Source: Notospermus geniculatus
Taxonomy: Eukaryota > Nemertea > Pilidiophora > Heteronemertea > Lineidae
Direction: 5' to 3'
Assembly (NCBI GenBank): GCA_002633025.1
Contig: NMRB01000722.1
Coordinates: forward strand, 91,812 to 155,811
DNA: 64,000 nucleotides
In this document: one piece after another, positions 15,906 to 27,680 of the stretch
How the letters are laid out: each line of letters begins with the position of its first letter
Position numbering within the stretch: position 1 is the first letter of the stretch
Made by a program: the position numbers and the translations under genes
Notes under the pieces: generated by a model
Database searches by the model: none
What the model was told of the DNA's origin: nothing
Seen by the model: only the letters and a program-made list of their open reading frames with translations

Positions 15906-16018
15906 GGGTCATATGAATAAAGACTAGCAAATGCTTTTACTTCAGATTTGTACGGCATTGCCTAGTGCATTTGTATTGAAAAATTCAAGTAAAAGCATAG
16001 TCTTTATTCATATGACCC
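15906..16018. mobile_element. Foldback element GGGTCATATGAATAAAG (copy A)
   Basis: A 113-bp palindrome with ends GGGTCATATGAATAAAGACT / AGTCTTTATTCATATGACCC and a short loop. The allelic counterpart is at 22630-22747. Related by its core to 7913-8027. Confidence 0.85.
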
Positions 16019-17464
16019 ATTGTTTCAATGGCAAATACTCGACTTGCCATTCTCAGAAGCAGTGGCAGCCAGGTTGAAATCTCTGAACTTTACAAACATT
16101 TTTACTTCTGATCCAACCTCGACATGGCCACATCAGCAGAGATGGATACGCATCAAAATTAACATTAACTGGATCAGGATTGAAACCGTTGAAGTAATTT
16201 AAAACGTGTGATTATTTACTTCCTGATCAAACTCAATCCTGGAGTTTCCACAGTTGATCGAGGTTTTACCAAAATTTAAGGTTTATGAGGTTTCAGGGGC
16301 TGTGACAGGGTGTGGCACGACTCCTAGTCAAAGTTGAGTCCAGATGCTGCTTGCCTCCCTATTCGTAGAATGCAAAAATAACCACCTCCGGAATGCTTTC
16401 CTGGAAAGTGGACACAGAAAATATTATAGTACATCAGAGACACTACTGATTGCTAGGAAACCTTGCAGTAAGGTGAAATCTGCACCAGCCAGGCTATGTC
16501 AGGTATGTACATGTAGGGGGGCCTACTATACATATACCAATGGCAAGTTGTCAAGAATTCACACGAGGCAGGAGTGTGAAGTTCACTCAATGCAGATCTA
16601 CTGTACTGCAATGAAAATTCCCCAAAGGTCAAGGCATGCCAGGAATTTGGGACCCTTTCCCTGCAGACACTTTTGTACATGAAGAGGGACATTATCATTT
16701 GAGGATAACAAAGCCCAGTGATATTTAACGCCCTTTTATAATACTGTACTTAGTAAGACACTGCACTCATAAATTATTCAGTTTTCGTAAATAGGGAAGT
16801 TATCTGTTTTTATTTCACTGATCAGTTTAATGATTTTCAAACTAGTCTGAATACACGTATCATTATCAGATATGTGATGTATATGTACAGTTAACTAATG
16901 CTCTTAGTTATAATCTCTTTAGGGGGAATTTGCATAAATTAGTCTGCAGTCTGTCAAGACGGGTGGACCAGATGCATCTACAGAGGGTGCTACACAGAAA
17001 CTGCAGAAGTAGCAATGAGAGGTGGGGTGTGGCAGAGAGCCGAAACAAATAATGTAGTATAGGAAATCATAAGGTTCACTCCAGGTTCACAAAAACAACA
17101 ACATCCCTTCAAATCATGTACCGTTACATATGTCCTTCAAAATGAGTGATTCATTGAGGTCATAGTCCTTGACTTGTTCAGGGTTGTGACACAATAATGT
17201 CAAGATCCCACAAATGACACAACCAATACAGAGGTTAACTTCACCAGCAAGGAATGGCTTTCCTGGAAGAAGCGATTTTCTTTCCTGGGGCTGTTGTGAG
17301 ACATGTGTCCTAAGAAAAGCAGTGTCCTTGAAAAGGTGTCTCCAGGAACTGAGTGAGGGCTGCTGGACTGCTTCCACTTGAATCCACTGTTTTCTTGCCA
17401 GCACCTACATGTATCAATAAAAGATTCCATGCAATGGACACTACAGAACACAAACAATACCCAC

Positions 17465-17621
17465 CTTGAAGCATACTCCTGTACGCTGTGTCAGTGATAG
17501 CAAACACATGGGGTGGTACCTCATGTCTCTTCTTGCCTTTGTACAGCTCAATAACCTTGTCGGTGTAGATTGGCAACCTCTTGTAGGGGTTCACCACAAC
17601 ACAGAAAAGCCCAGAATAAGT
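17465..17621 (-). CDS. Myosin II heavy chain coding exon 2, duplicated copy (downstream)
   Basis: Same 157-nt exon as at 24945-25101, encoding 52 codons plus one base of the motor domain upstream of the ATP site. Acceptor ATTTCAG, donor G|GTGGGT. The last base G joins AT of the 28-nt micro-exon to make the Asp codon of DREDQSILC. In most myosin II genes this region is a single exon, so the second copy is the anomaly. It sits in the block 12985-18110, which continues directly into the rest of the gene on the left. Confidence 0.92.
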
Positions 17622-18110
17622 CTGAAATAATCAAATGGAAACACACGCTTTCAGCACAATGATGATAATCTAAATCATGTCACAGATTTGCTGCAGACAT
17701 TTTTCAAAGACATGACTTCTGTGTACATGAAATGCAAGAACAATATATGAAATATGCAATTTGTTTGTGTTTTAAATTTGATGCACAGACCACTGGGCTT
17801 TACTGAATCAAAACCAATCAATAGAGATCGACAAAGTGTTGTCTTCTCCTGGTTTGCACATCAGATTCTGACATTTGTTCACGCAACCCACCACAGCTCA
17901 TCACTATTCTGCCACTAGGCCTACCATAATAGAGGCCTAGTTGTATAATATAAAGCTCACAGGCCTACTACATCATGGCAGAATGCACCAACTTCTGTCC
18001 ACTGCCCTGGGAATTTGAATACAATCAGAAAATCTGGGCAGGAAGACAAACTACATAATGAACCAGAACCAATACCAATACCAGATAGGATTATATAATT
18101 GATCCATCTG

Positions 18111-18970
18111 GGCCGACTTCGATTGCGAACTCCAGGGTCGAGTAAGGTAGTGCCTGTGATGACGTAGTGATGACTCATACCCCGTACTGCGCATGACGAG
18201 TATGAACTGCGCATTGGTATGCGCATGCGCACTGCAAACAATGGGCACTGGGGACGGGTATTTTACCAACCTCGTACCGACGAAATCATCTTGGGCCGAC
18301 TTCGATTGCGAACTCGAGGGTCGAGTAAGGTAGCGCCTGTGATGACGTAGTGATGACTCATACCCCGTACTGCACATGACGAGTAGGAGTTCCACTCGAA
18401 CACGCTCGAGTTGATGACAGGCACAAAACATGGCGGCGCTAAATATGAAATATTCAATCTTCTTGACCACAGTCCACATCTGACATGTCTGACCAGCTCA
18501 AACGCTTTGTGTGTGGCTGTGGCAGCGTCTCAGTGCTTGAGATGGGCACGAGTGCCCATCACTTCAGGATTTCAGCAGAATCAGCGAGTTGAGCAAGGAC
18601 TTTCGTGAACTTTGTGTGCATTGCGAAGCCCAGTCCGGAATATCGGCCTAAATTTCACCGAACTCGACAATTACCTGTTTCCAGTGGTATAAACTTAATC
18701 CGTCTTGCATTCGCTCCGAAATGAGAAGTGTTTGACGTATTTAACAACACGCAAACCGGTCTGACATGTCTGAAGTGACACTTTCATTCCTTCGGCCGCC
18801 ATCTTGTCACGTGGTTAGTCGAGTCAAACCCTCAACTGGATGAGGGTTGGACTCGGGTCCCTAAGTAGGTCAAATTTGACCACGTGATCGCCCTACGTCA
18901 CCAAACTCGCGTGAATTCGATTGTAACTCGGGTCGCTCGAGTCCAACCCGAGTTGCAATCGAAGTCGGCC
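18111..18970. mobile_element. GGCCGACTTCGATTG inverted-repeat element, with internal duplication
   Basis: An element of about 860 bp with ends GGCCGACTTCGATTG and CAATCGAAGTCGGCC. The left end is repeated at 18294 (period ~183 bp), so the left portion is tandemly duplicated. The right part has further internal inverted words (CTCGGGTCGCTCGAG). It interrupts the locus just where copy B continues uninterrupted. The right flank expected for this insertion is found not at 18971 but at 26478, after a second copy of the right terminus. Confidence 0.75.
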
Positions 18971-19144
18971 TTGGTCAGTGGGACCGAGGTTTAAAAAGGT
19001 AGGTTTCTGATAAAAACTAGGTTTTTATCAAAAACCTACTTTTTATGGCATAAAACTTAGTAGCGGAATGCACCAGATTGGATGGAGAGAGAATGAGAGA
19101 AACTCAGTGAAAACAAGGAAGACCGCCCCATTGGGGTGGGGCGG
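18971..19144. other. Junction sequence between the two duplicated blocks
   Basis: A short unique stretch containing a palindrome around TAGGTTTTTATCAAAAACCTA and a hairpin GACCGCCCCATTGGGGTGGGGCGGTC near 19120-19146. No gene. Probably the seam between assembled haplotypes. Confidence 0.5.
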
Positions 19145-21096
19145 TCTTAATAATTAATAATTGAACCAACTTTCTGAACATCAAGCACATAAACTCAGAA
19201 CAGTGGTTGGTTGCGGTCAATAATGACCTTCGTTTCTAATTGAGCTGTTGCAATTTCTTGACCAGTATCACAATAGATCTGTTTACAACCAATCTCTTTG
19301 AACCCCTCAGGAGATTTTAGGGTTCCGGTAACTTATACTATAGTAGTTTAGGGAAGGCCAGGGCAACGTGCACACCATCGAGGTTGGCCAAATTCTCATT
19401 CATTGCAGGCCTACTCCCTTAGCAGTCATTCATTTTCATGAATGATAATGATAGGCAGTCCTGCACCATTTATCATGTTCAAGGAAATCCAAGGGCTGCT
19501 ATAAGTGATATGACCTAGATGACAGGTCATAGCAAGTGCTCATGCCTATATCCATTCAATGGGCCGTGATTAATTACACAATGCAATTGCACGGAACATG
19601 ACCTCAATATGCCCCACCATATAAGGAATTCAGACGTGTACACACAGAATACCACAAGCAAGTCATGGCCCAATCATCTGTAAACAGGAACTCTTCTGAT
19701 AAAACATTCTGTTCTGTCTGAAAGGTGATTTCATCCACAAAAACACGGAACACTGTCACAACTATGACAATCTAGACCCCTCACATTCCTAAACTAAAGG
19801 ATAGGTGAATGACAAGTCAATGCTTGATAAGTTTAGTTAGGGCAGAGCTCAGGGAGAGATAAGTCAATGCTTGATAAGTTTAGTTAGGGCAGAGCTCAGG
19901 GAGAGATACGTTTGAAGACAGCCTCAGATTTCATCGCCATCATCTGCCTACCACTACCACCAGGGAAAGTTTCGAACTACCTTCCCTCTTACATGTGTTA
20001 AGTCCACAACAGGGGGTTAGGCCCTGGCAATTCAGTGAAGCCCTTTTGTCCAAGAATGGGGTTGATCATTCATTGATCTGACGTCACTCCAATTGTTATA
20101 CAAAATTTACATGCCTTGGCAGGGCTATCATTGACACAAACTGTATGCACTTGTTTGCATTTCAGCTAAAGATGAGCTTACAAAGTGCAGGCATGAGATT
20201 TCGTGGAGTAGGCTACAAAACATGAGACAATCCAATCTCATTCTCAGACAGGTCAGATGGGGCCGCGGGTCCATTGAGATCCAGATTGACACAAATCCCT
20301 CGATGATAAAACCTTGTTGATGAATACACTGGAGTAGAAATGACCCAAAATATGCCATTGTCGAATTGCCTAACATGGCATCAAACCCTTTCTACCTACA
20401 TGTACTACTGGTACTATCCAACTCAATATGTGTAAAACTGATATGGATCAAAGCATCAGGTTTTACCAAATAGCTGCATGCAAACCTGGGTGGTAAATGG
20501 ACAATAAATCAGAGTAATGTGTCCTGCCTGATTTGACGGCAGATTATCAAGGAGTCATGACATGTATGATTCTACCAGAATGATCGGTTCAATGTGTTTG
20601 TCATCCAGGAACATGATCTTCATGACATACTTGAACTTCAAGGAGTTCTAGTCGGAGAAATGGAAATAAAGGAAGTTGATGAATTTCATCAAATTGTATT
20701 TCAAGTATGTGTGGAAAACGTCATCTACAGCGACCACCAGCCAACTCCACCATGATGATTACTTATTCTGTAACCTTTGAAACTCCACTAGTTGTCCACA
20801 TCAATCAAGACTCTGGTTGCAACCAAGTCAACCATGTAATTGCTAAATGAGAATTATACATGGATTATCTCCACAAGCATGCACATGACCATGTAGTGCA
20901 CCATAAGATACTTGGACAACTCCCATCCCCCTTCACCACACACAAAAATAGCTTGCACTACATGTTCAGCAAGGATCTACACTAACAGACTACGAGGACC
21001 AAAGGTCAACAGTCCCAGGCCACTTGGTGATTAGTACACCCCTATTCAGTTTTAAAACTAGGGGCCTAATCCCATCCACTCTGGCATTAGATTGTC

Positions 21097-21621
21097 ACAT
21101 GTTTGTCACATGTTAAACCTATGTTGGATAATTTAAATTTTATGAGTGTCAATCAGCGATTTTACATGAATAATTGCGTCACGATGTGGAAGATCATCCA
21201 CGGGCATGCCCCAGCGCACCTCTCAGCAAGCTTCACCCAACAGGCGATGCGCCCGCGAGCGACATGCTCGACGCGATCCATGTCTAAATTGGACGTGTAT
21301 CGTGGGCGGGTGCATCCACGCTCATTTGCTGAGAGGGGTGCTGTGGCGTGGAATGGTCTTCCGCATCGTGTCCAATTTGTAAATAATTTGCGCGGCTTCA
21401 AATTGGAATTGCGCAATTTTATTGCCAACACAATCAATCCTATTATCTAAGTTTTATTCTCTTTCTCTGTGATGTCTTGAGCTCACTTTTATTCCTTTTC
21501 TTCCTTTTACTCTTCTTTTTATTTCGTCTGTGATTTATTTCTTGTTACATGTATTCTTTGTTATTACGGCTCCATTGTAAAACTCGATGTATTGAGATCA
21601 TGGATTCCGAAATAAACTAAA
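21097..21621 (+). mobile_element. 5'-truncated non-LTR retrotransposon, 3' end
   Basis: An insertion absent from copy A, between GATTGTC and CCTGAAATCTG. On the plus strand a ~115-codon reading frame (21103-21450) resembles the C-terminal tail after the reverse transcriptase of CR1/L2/jockey-type elements. Visible are an IIHGHAPAHLS-like string, an Arg/Ser stretch, then ERGAVAWNGLPHRV followed by an FKLELRNFI-like tail. A T-rich 3' UTR follows, ending near an AATAAA. No catalytic RT motif is present, so this is a dead 5'-truncated copy. Clade assignment is tentative. Confidence 0.75.
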
Positions 21622-22629
21622 CCTGAAATCTGTCAAGGCTAAAAAGGACAGGACAGGTCTATACAAATCTATGAAGATCAAAGCAGGCACCCAAACATTT
21701 CTATGCATGATCAATGACCTATATTACAGGTATGTGGCCATTGCCAAATACCACACTTGCATAAGGTTCTCCACATACAATTACAACAGCAGGAAAATCT
21801 ATTCTAAGCCCAGTACTCAGAAGATTTCCTGTGTTCAGCTATGTATGCATTAGTCTTGATTATGGCATGTATGGCCTCTGTTGTTGTAGTTGGGACGAAT
21901 CAGAATATTAAAATATGAAAGTGACTGGAATTTTTGGTAGTAAAATAGCCGTAGCACAACACCAAACATAAGCTTCCTTAGTGGCATATTACCCTGAAAT
22001 ATCTAAACCTGACATTATCAATCTTGTTTCAGGGCCAAGCTATCATAAACAAACAAAAGCATTACCTTGGATAATGAACCAGACTATGAGCATTATGAGT
22101 ATTATGCATGGATGAAACCAAAGGAAATGGATGAATGGAAAGTCAGTTACTCCAGTGTGCCTACAGACACACCATGTAGTCTACATTTTTGTACCTGAGA
22201 AACTGACGAGGCCACTGGGCAAATAGGAGAAAAACTTTCAGCAGAATGTCAATGTTGAATTATTGGCCTCGTGACTGACCAAGGTGCATGCCAGCATCAA
22301 TTCTCTTCATGTTTCTGTGAAATCTCCGTCAATAACTTTTCTGAACACCCAACGCAATCCAATTTACTGTTACCTCAACAAGATGAGGCAAGCCCACCTG
22401 ACCTGGGTACACCATATGTGTAGACTTCAGTACATGCCGGCCCGTGTGGCATCTGAGCACAGGTATATTAAAAAGAGACGTAGAACAACCTTGTCTTCAT
22501 TCAGAATGGATGAGATCTGCCAAGGTATCTCGTGATAACAAGCCTGTCTGACTGAGGCCAAGGTTGTGACAAAAGCACTGAGCTAAGACGGACTCCTAAA
22601 ATATGGTGAAGAGCACCTTCGAGGATATT

Positions 22630-22747
22630 GGGTCATATGAATAAAGACTAGCAAATGCTTTTACTTCAGATTTGTACGGCATTGCCTAGTGCATTTGTAG
22701 TGAAAAATTCAAGTAAAAGCATATACTAGTCTTTATTCATATGACCC
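22630..22747. mobile_element. Foldback element GGGTCATATGAATAAAG (copy B)
   Basis: Allelic counterpart of 15906-16018, with small differences including a few extra bases (ATACTAGTC) in the right arm. Confidence 0.85.
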
Positions 22748-22920
22748 ATTGTTTCAATGGCCAATACTCGACTTGCCATTCTCAGAAGCAGTGGCAGCCA
22801 GGTTGAAATCTCTGAACTTCATGAACATTTTAACTTCTGATCCAACCTCGACATGGCCACATCAGCAGAGATGAATACGCATCAAAATTACCGGATCAGG
22901 ATTGAAACCGTTGAAGTAAT

Positions 22921-23696
22921 TTTTTTAAAAATAGTGCCAATGGCACTGTGCCCGCTTGGCTTGAAGCATGGTGATGGCCAAGGGAGAAATAACGCTTTGT
23001 TTTTTGGTTTCGGCACCCCTAGTGGCAAAGTCAAGAATTAGATTTTACCGAAAATTCATCCCAGTTGTTACACTACAGTCTAGAGGTAGATATGTGCAAA
23101 GTTTCAAAGCGATAGGGGCAAACCATTACAAAAAGAGCCGATTTCGTAATTTCAGGCAAACTTTGACCTCTGCGAACTTGAAAAGTAGGTCAAATTAAAA
23201 ACTCGAGTGCTATATCGTATGTATCCTTTTAGATATACCCATGAAAAAAAATTTGACAAAAATCCATCTCTTGGTTAGGAAGAAATAGCACTTTCCATGA
23301 TTTTGGTTTTGGCCCCCTGGTGGCTAAGAAAAGAATCAGATTTCACCGAAGTTTTGTCTGTAAGTTGCTATAACCTAGAGGTACATGTGTACAAAGTTTC
23401 AACACAACAGTTCAAGCCATTATCAAAATATAGCCCTTTGAAATTTTTCACAAAACGCCCCCTGGAGGCCAAGATAGGAATCCAACCGTGCTCAAAATCG
23501 AACTCGACCTAGATCTTAGGCCCATATATACACCCACCAAAGATCAAAAAGATTCGTCAAAAAATAAAGGCGCTAGAGCGCTAACAAACCAAAAGTTTAC
23601 GGACGGACGTACGTATTGACGCACGACAGACCACCACTCAATGACCCCAACCACAGCATAAGCCCTGCTGGGCCTTGCGGCCAAGCGGGCTAAAAA
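22921..23696. mobile_element. Repeat with GCCCGCTTGGC ends and TAAAAA tail
   Basis: A ~775-bp insertion absent from copy A. Near the left end is GCCCGCTTGGC and at the right end GCCAAGCGGGC followed by TAAAAA. The interior contains CCCCTGGTGGC, ACAAAGTTTCAA and GGACGGACGTACG words. A diverged relative with the same core but different end hairpin lies at 45539-45838. No ORF with recognisable product. Confidence 0.7.
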
Positions 23697-24944
23697 CGTG
23701 TGATTATTTACTTCCTGATCAAACTCAATCCTGGAGTTTCCACAGTTGATCGAGGTTTTACCAAAATTTAAGGTTTATGAGGTTTCAGGGGCTGTGAGAG
23801 GGTGTGGCACGACTCCTAGTCAAAGTTGAGTCCAGATATGCTGCTTCCCTCCCAATTCGTAGAATGCAAAAATAACAACCTCCGGAATGCTTTCCTGGAA
23901 AGTGGACACAGAAAATATTATAGTACATCAGAGACACTACTGACTGCTAGGAAACCTTGCAGTAAGGTGAAATCTGCACCAGCTAGGCTATGTCAGGTAT
24001 GTACATGTAGGGGGGCCTACTATACATATACCAATGGCAAGTTGTCAAGAATTCACACGAGGCAGGAGTGTGAAGTTCACTCAATGCAGATCTACTGCAA
24101 TGAAAATTCCCCACAGGTCCAGGCATGCCAGGAATTTGGGACCCTTTCCCTGCAGACACTTTTGTACATGAAGAGGGACATTATCATTTGAGGATAACAA
24201 AGCCCAGTGATATTTAACGCCCTTTTATAATACTGTACTTAGTAAGACACTGCACTCATAAATTATTCAGTTTTTGTAAATAGGGAAGTTATCTGTTTTT
24301 ATTTCACTGATCAGTTTAATGATTTTCAAACTAGTCTGAATACACGTATCATTATCAGATATGTGATGTATATGTACAGTTAACTAATGCTCTTAGTTAT
24401 AATCTCTTTAGGGGGAATTTGCATAAATTAGTCTGCAGTCTGTCAAGACGGGTGGACCAGATGCATCTACAGAGGGTGCTACACAGAAACTGCAGAAGTA
24501 GCAATGAGAGGTGGGGTGTGGCAGAGAGCCGAAACAAGTAATGTAGTGTAGGATATCATAAGGTTCACTCCAGGTTCACAAAAACAACAACATCACTTCA
24601 AATCATGTACCCTTACACATGTCCTTCAAAATGAGTTATTCATTGAGGTCATAGTCCTCGACTTGTTCAGGGTTGTGACACAATAATGTCAAGATCCCAC
24701 AAGTGACACAACCAATACGAGGTTAACTTCACCAGCAAGGAATGGCTTTCCTGGAAGAAGCGATTTTCTTTCCTGGGGCTGTTGTGAGGCATGGTGTCCT
24801 TAGAAAAGCAGTGTCCTTGAAAAGGTGTCTCCAGGAACAGAGTGAGGGCTGCCGGACGGCTTCCACTTGAACTGTTCTTGCCAGCACCTATGAAAGAGAT
24901 TCCATGCAATGGACACTACACTACAGAACACAAACAATACCCAC

Positions 24945-25101
24945 CTTGAAGCATACTCCTGTACGCTGTGTCAGTGATAGCAAACACATGGGGCGGTACC
25001 TCATGTCTCTTCTTGCCTTTGTACAGCTCAATAACCTTGTCGGTGTAGATTGGCAACCTCTTGTAGGGGTTCACCACAACACAGAAAAGCCCAGAATAAG
25101 T
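24945..25101 (-). CDS. Myosin II heavy chain coding exon 2, duplicated copy (upstream)
   Basis: A 157-nt exon encoding motor-domain residues from [19 protein letters not shown] to AYRSMLQ. It has an intact acceptor (TTTTTCAG) and a GGTGGG donor. It is nearly base-identical to 17465-17621; the one difference I saw inside the exon is a synonymous proline codon (CCG here, CCA there). The exon starts in phase 0 and ends one base into a codon, so using both copies in one mRNA would shift the frame: at most one can be used. It lies in the duplicated block 19145-25583. Either it is an allelic copy misplaced by the assembler or a true tandem exon duplication; I favour the former. Confidence 0.85.
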
Positions 25102-25583
25102 CTGAAAAAATCAAATGGAAACACACGCTTTCAGCACAATGATAATCATGTCACAGATTTGCTGCAGATATTTTTCAAAGACATGACTTCTATGTACATG
25201 TAATGCAAGAACAATACATTGTTCTTTGTATGAAATATGCAATTTGTGTTTAATTTGTTGCACAGACCACTGGGCTTTATTGAATCAAAACCAATCAATA
25301 GAGATCGACAAAGTATTGTCTTCTCCTGGTTTGCACATCAGATTCTGACATTTGTTCATGCGACCCACCACAGCTCATCACTATTCGGCCACTAGGCCTA
25401 CCATAATAGAGGCCTAGTTGTATAATATAAAGCTCACAGGCCTACTACATCATGGCAGAATGCACCAACTTCTGTCCACTGCCCTGGGAATTTGAATACA
25501 ATCAGAAAATCTGGGCAGGAAGACAAACTACATGTACATTAATGAACCAGAACCAATACCAATACCAGATAGGATTATATAAT

Positions 25584-25950
25584 TGATCGATCTGGGTTAC
25601 CATCATAAAGAGCATTTGGTTGGATACTTGTTTTTCTTCATACAAGTGTGACATGCCAATAACATGTTTTGAAAATCTACCATGAGAGTTCTAGTATTTA
25701 GTCTGAAACTGGCTGTGAACCAGGTCATCATTCATATTGGATACAGGTTTCATGCTTCAGGCTTGGTGCCCATGAAACAATCCCTAGAATACATTCCTAC
25801 AAACACAAGATGTGAAAATAACTTTCTCAGGTTCTCCTCCCCAATTCTGTATATCAAATAAGAGGAATCAGTTGAATCACATGCATCAGTTGCAAAAAAG
25901 AGGCGTGGATTCACCGCATGAGCAATACTTTTACTAAATACTGAACATTC
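25584..25950. repeat. Flank segment, first copy (matches 26478-26990)
   Basis: Continuation of copy B; it recurs at 26478-26990 with small differences. The second copy carries an extra foldback insertion (26615-26746). Neither contains an exon I can recognise; the ~70-codon frames on the minus strand in both copies are not supported as genes. Confidence 0.85.
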
Positions 25951-26420
25951 GGTCGCACTAATTTGCGTCCAACTGCGACCAATTGCGTCCAACGCTATAA
26001 AACGCTAATTTTATCAATACAAATGTTCAAATTTATGTTTTAAATGGTCATTCTCAAAGTTATCTCATCAGAATTAATCACAAAAAGGTGAATTATATGA
26101 CATTTGACGGATCAAAAAACTCCCGAGGCCAGCCTTCCGCGATTGTGACTCTTCAGGCAATGGCGGCCATTTTGACAGAGTCTACCCCAGACAACGATAA
26201 CAACAAAATGGCCGCCGGCTTCTGGACGCGAAAATAAACTCAATAAATCATGTAAATAAGCGATTGAAAACGTTCCAAATTCATTTCAGGAATGTTTGAT
26301 TGACTCTTGCCTACACTCATAAATATTGATATGGACACTTTATTCTTAAAAATTACTTTTTTATAGTGTTGGACGCCATTGGACGCAACTGGTCGCAGTT
26401 GGACGCAAATTAGTGCGACC
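25951..26420. mobile_element. Inverted-repeat element GGTCGCACTAATTTGCG
   Basis: A 470-bp element with long imperfect terminal inverted repeats: left GGTCGCACTAATTTGCGTCC, right its reverse complement, both followed by TGCGACCA-like words. It is inserted after CTGAACATTC. The equivalent site at about 26979 is empty. The element ends 3 bp before a single N (26423), so the contig probably stops here. Confidence 0.85.
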
Positions 26421-26423
26421 CCN

Positions 26424-26477
26424 TCGATTGTAACTCGGGTCGCTCGAGTCGAACCCGAGTTACAATCGAAGTCGGCC
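26424..26477. mobile_element. Right terminus of a GGCCGACTTCGATTG element
   Basis: Starts directly after the N at 26423 and matches 18917-18970 almost base for base, ending CAATCGAAGTCGGCC. It is followed by ATTGGTTACCATC, the locus sequence expected to the right of the 18111 insertion. So this is the other end of that insertion, seen from a different contig. Confidence 0.75.
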
Positions 26478-26990
26478 ATTGGTTACCATCATAAAGAGCA
26501 TTTGGTTGGATACTTGTTTTTCTTCATACAAGTGTGACATGCCAATATGTTTTGAAAATCTGCCATGAGAGTTCTAGTATTTAAGTCTGAAACAGGCTGT
26601 ACATGTAAACCAGGCCCCAGTTGCACAAAGAATCTTAAGTCTAAGAAAAAACTTAAGTCTGAAATGAAGCCATCTGATTTGCTGAAACCTGGTCACATGA
26701 TGACTTAAGTCAAACTTTAGACTTAAGATTCTTTGTGAAACTGGGTCCAGGTCATCATTCATATTGGATACAGGTTTCATGCTTCAGGCTTGGTGCCCAT
26801 GAAACAATCCCTAGAATACATTCCTACAAACACAAGATGTGAAAATAACTTTCTCAGGTTCTCCTCCCCCATTCTGTATATCAAATAAGAGGAATCAGTT
26901 GAATCATATGCATCAGTTGCAAAAAAGAGGCGTGGATTCACCACATGAGCAATACTTTTACTAGGCAAATACTGAACATTTTTTGCGTAC
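26478..26990. repeat. Flank segment, second copy
   Basis: Second copy of 25584-25950, continuing rightwards towards myosin exon 1. It carries the 132-bp foldback at 26615-26746 and lacks the element found at 25951. Confidence 0.85.
26615..26746. mobile_element. Foldback element CCCCAGTTGCACAAAG with 5-bp target duplication
   Basis: A 132-bp palindrome; arms include AATCTTAAGTCTAAG and its complement. It is flanked by CCAGG on both sides (26610-26614 and 26747-26751), while the empty copy near 25734 has a single CCAGG. This gives a 5-bp target site duplication and a clean pre-insertion site. Confidence 0.85.
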
Positions 26991-27680
26991 ATCAATGTGA
27001 CCTAAAAAGAAGGCCAAGGCTAGTGGAGTTTGTTATGGCTGTTCAGCTAGCTCGGTGACACATGGGGTTGGAGTTGATGTCAAAATGCCTTTTCATTTTG
27101 ATAGGCCCCTCCTCACTATCCATCACATTCTCATTCTCTTTCTGATCAAACAGTCATTCATCATCACTAAAAATCTCCATCAGGCTCGGCACCTCTTCCT
27201 CCAGTATTCACAGCCAAATTCAACATTGCTACATATCCGATGCTGTGAAAGGATGTAACCATGGATCATGGAGACAGACGTGTGTGCGTCCTTATACAGT
27301 GTATCTTCTTAGTGATGAAAGGTTACTTCCGGTTTGAACATGCCCAGTGGTCGCCATCTTGGAATTGGCGGCGTGTACAGTAATGTACATGCTCATGTAC
27401 ATGCACGCATAGGCTAAATTGTACAGTATCCGGAACTGCCAAGTTTCTGGACAAATATTACATTTCACTGACAATGTCAGTACATTAAGCAACATTCATC
27501 GATTCGGGGATAATGTTAAGAATATATTCATAACCAAGAACTATAAAAGTGATTCCAAAACACGGCGAAAACGCCGATCGGCGACCAGAGGAATGACCTC
27601 GCACCACGAAACCAGCCACAAAAGTGTCTGACTTGACAGATTTGACAGGCACCGACACGTGCTAATTTTGACCAACTTAC

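Larger units (their letters stand above)
12985..18110. repeat. Duplicated block, copy A (contains myosin exon 2)
   Basis: About 5.1 kb nearly identical to 19145-25583, by eye around 97-98% outside indels. Copy A carries a 229-bp hAT-like insertion (15445-15673) absent from copy B. It ends at GATCCATCTG, where a GGCCGACTT element begins, whereas copy B runs on into GGGTTACCATC. The pattern of clean presence/absence insertions plus scattered substitutions looks like two haplotypes rather than an old duplication. Confidence 0.9.
19145..25583. repeat. Duplicated block, copy B (contains second myosin exon 2)
   Basis: Counterpart of 12985-18110. It differs by unique insertions: ~300 bp at 19206-19500, a retrotransposon fragment at 21097-21621 and a ~775-bp repeat at 22921-23696. 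It lacks the hAT-like insertion of copy A. The right end continues into GGGTTACCATCATAAAG, which recurs after the element end at 26478. Myosin exon 2 and its splice sites are intact in both copies. Confidence 0.9.

Noticed and set aside
18051-18479. 142-codon minus-strand frame with an internal repeated segment
   Set aside because: It lies in the duplicated left end of an inverted-repeat element; the repetition is the element's tandem structure.
25750-26995. Two similar ~70-80-codon minus-strand frames that might be a gene pair
   Set aside because: They are the two copies of one duplicated flank; the frames have no domain and reflect the duplication.
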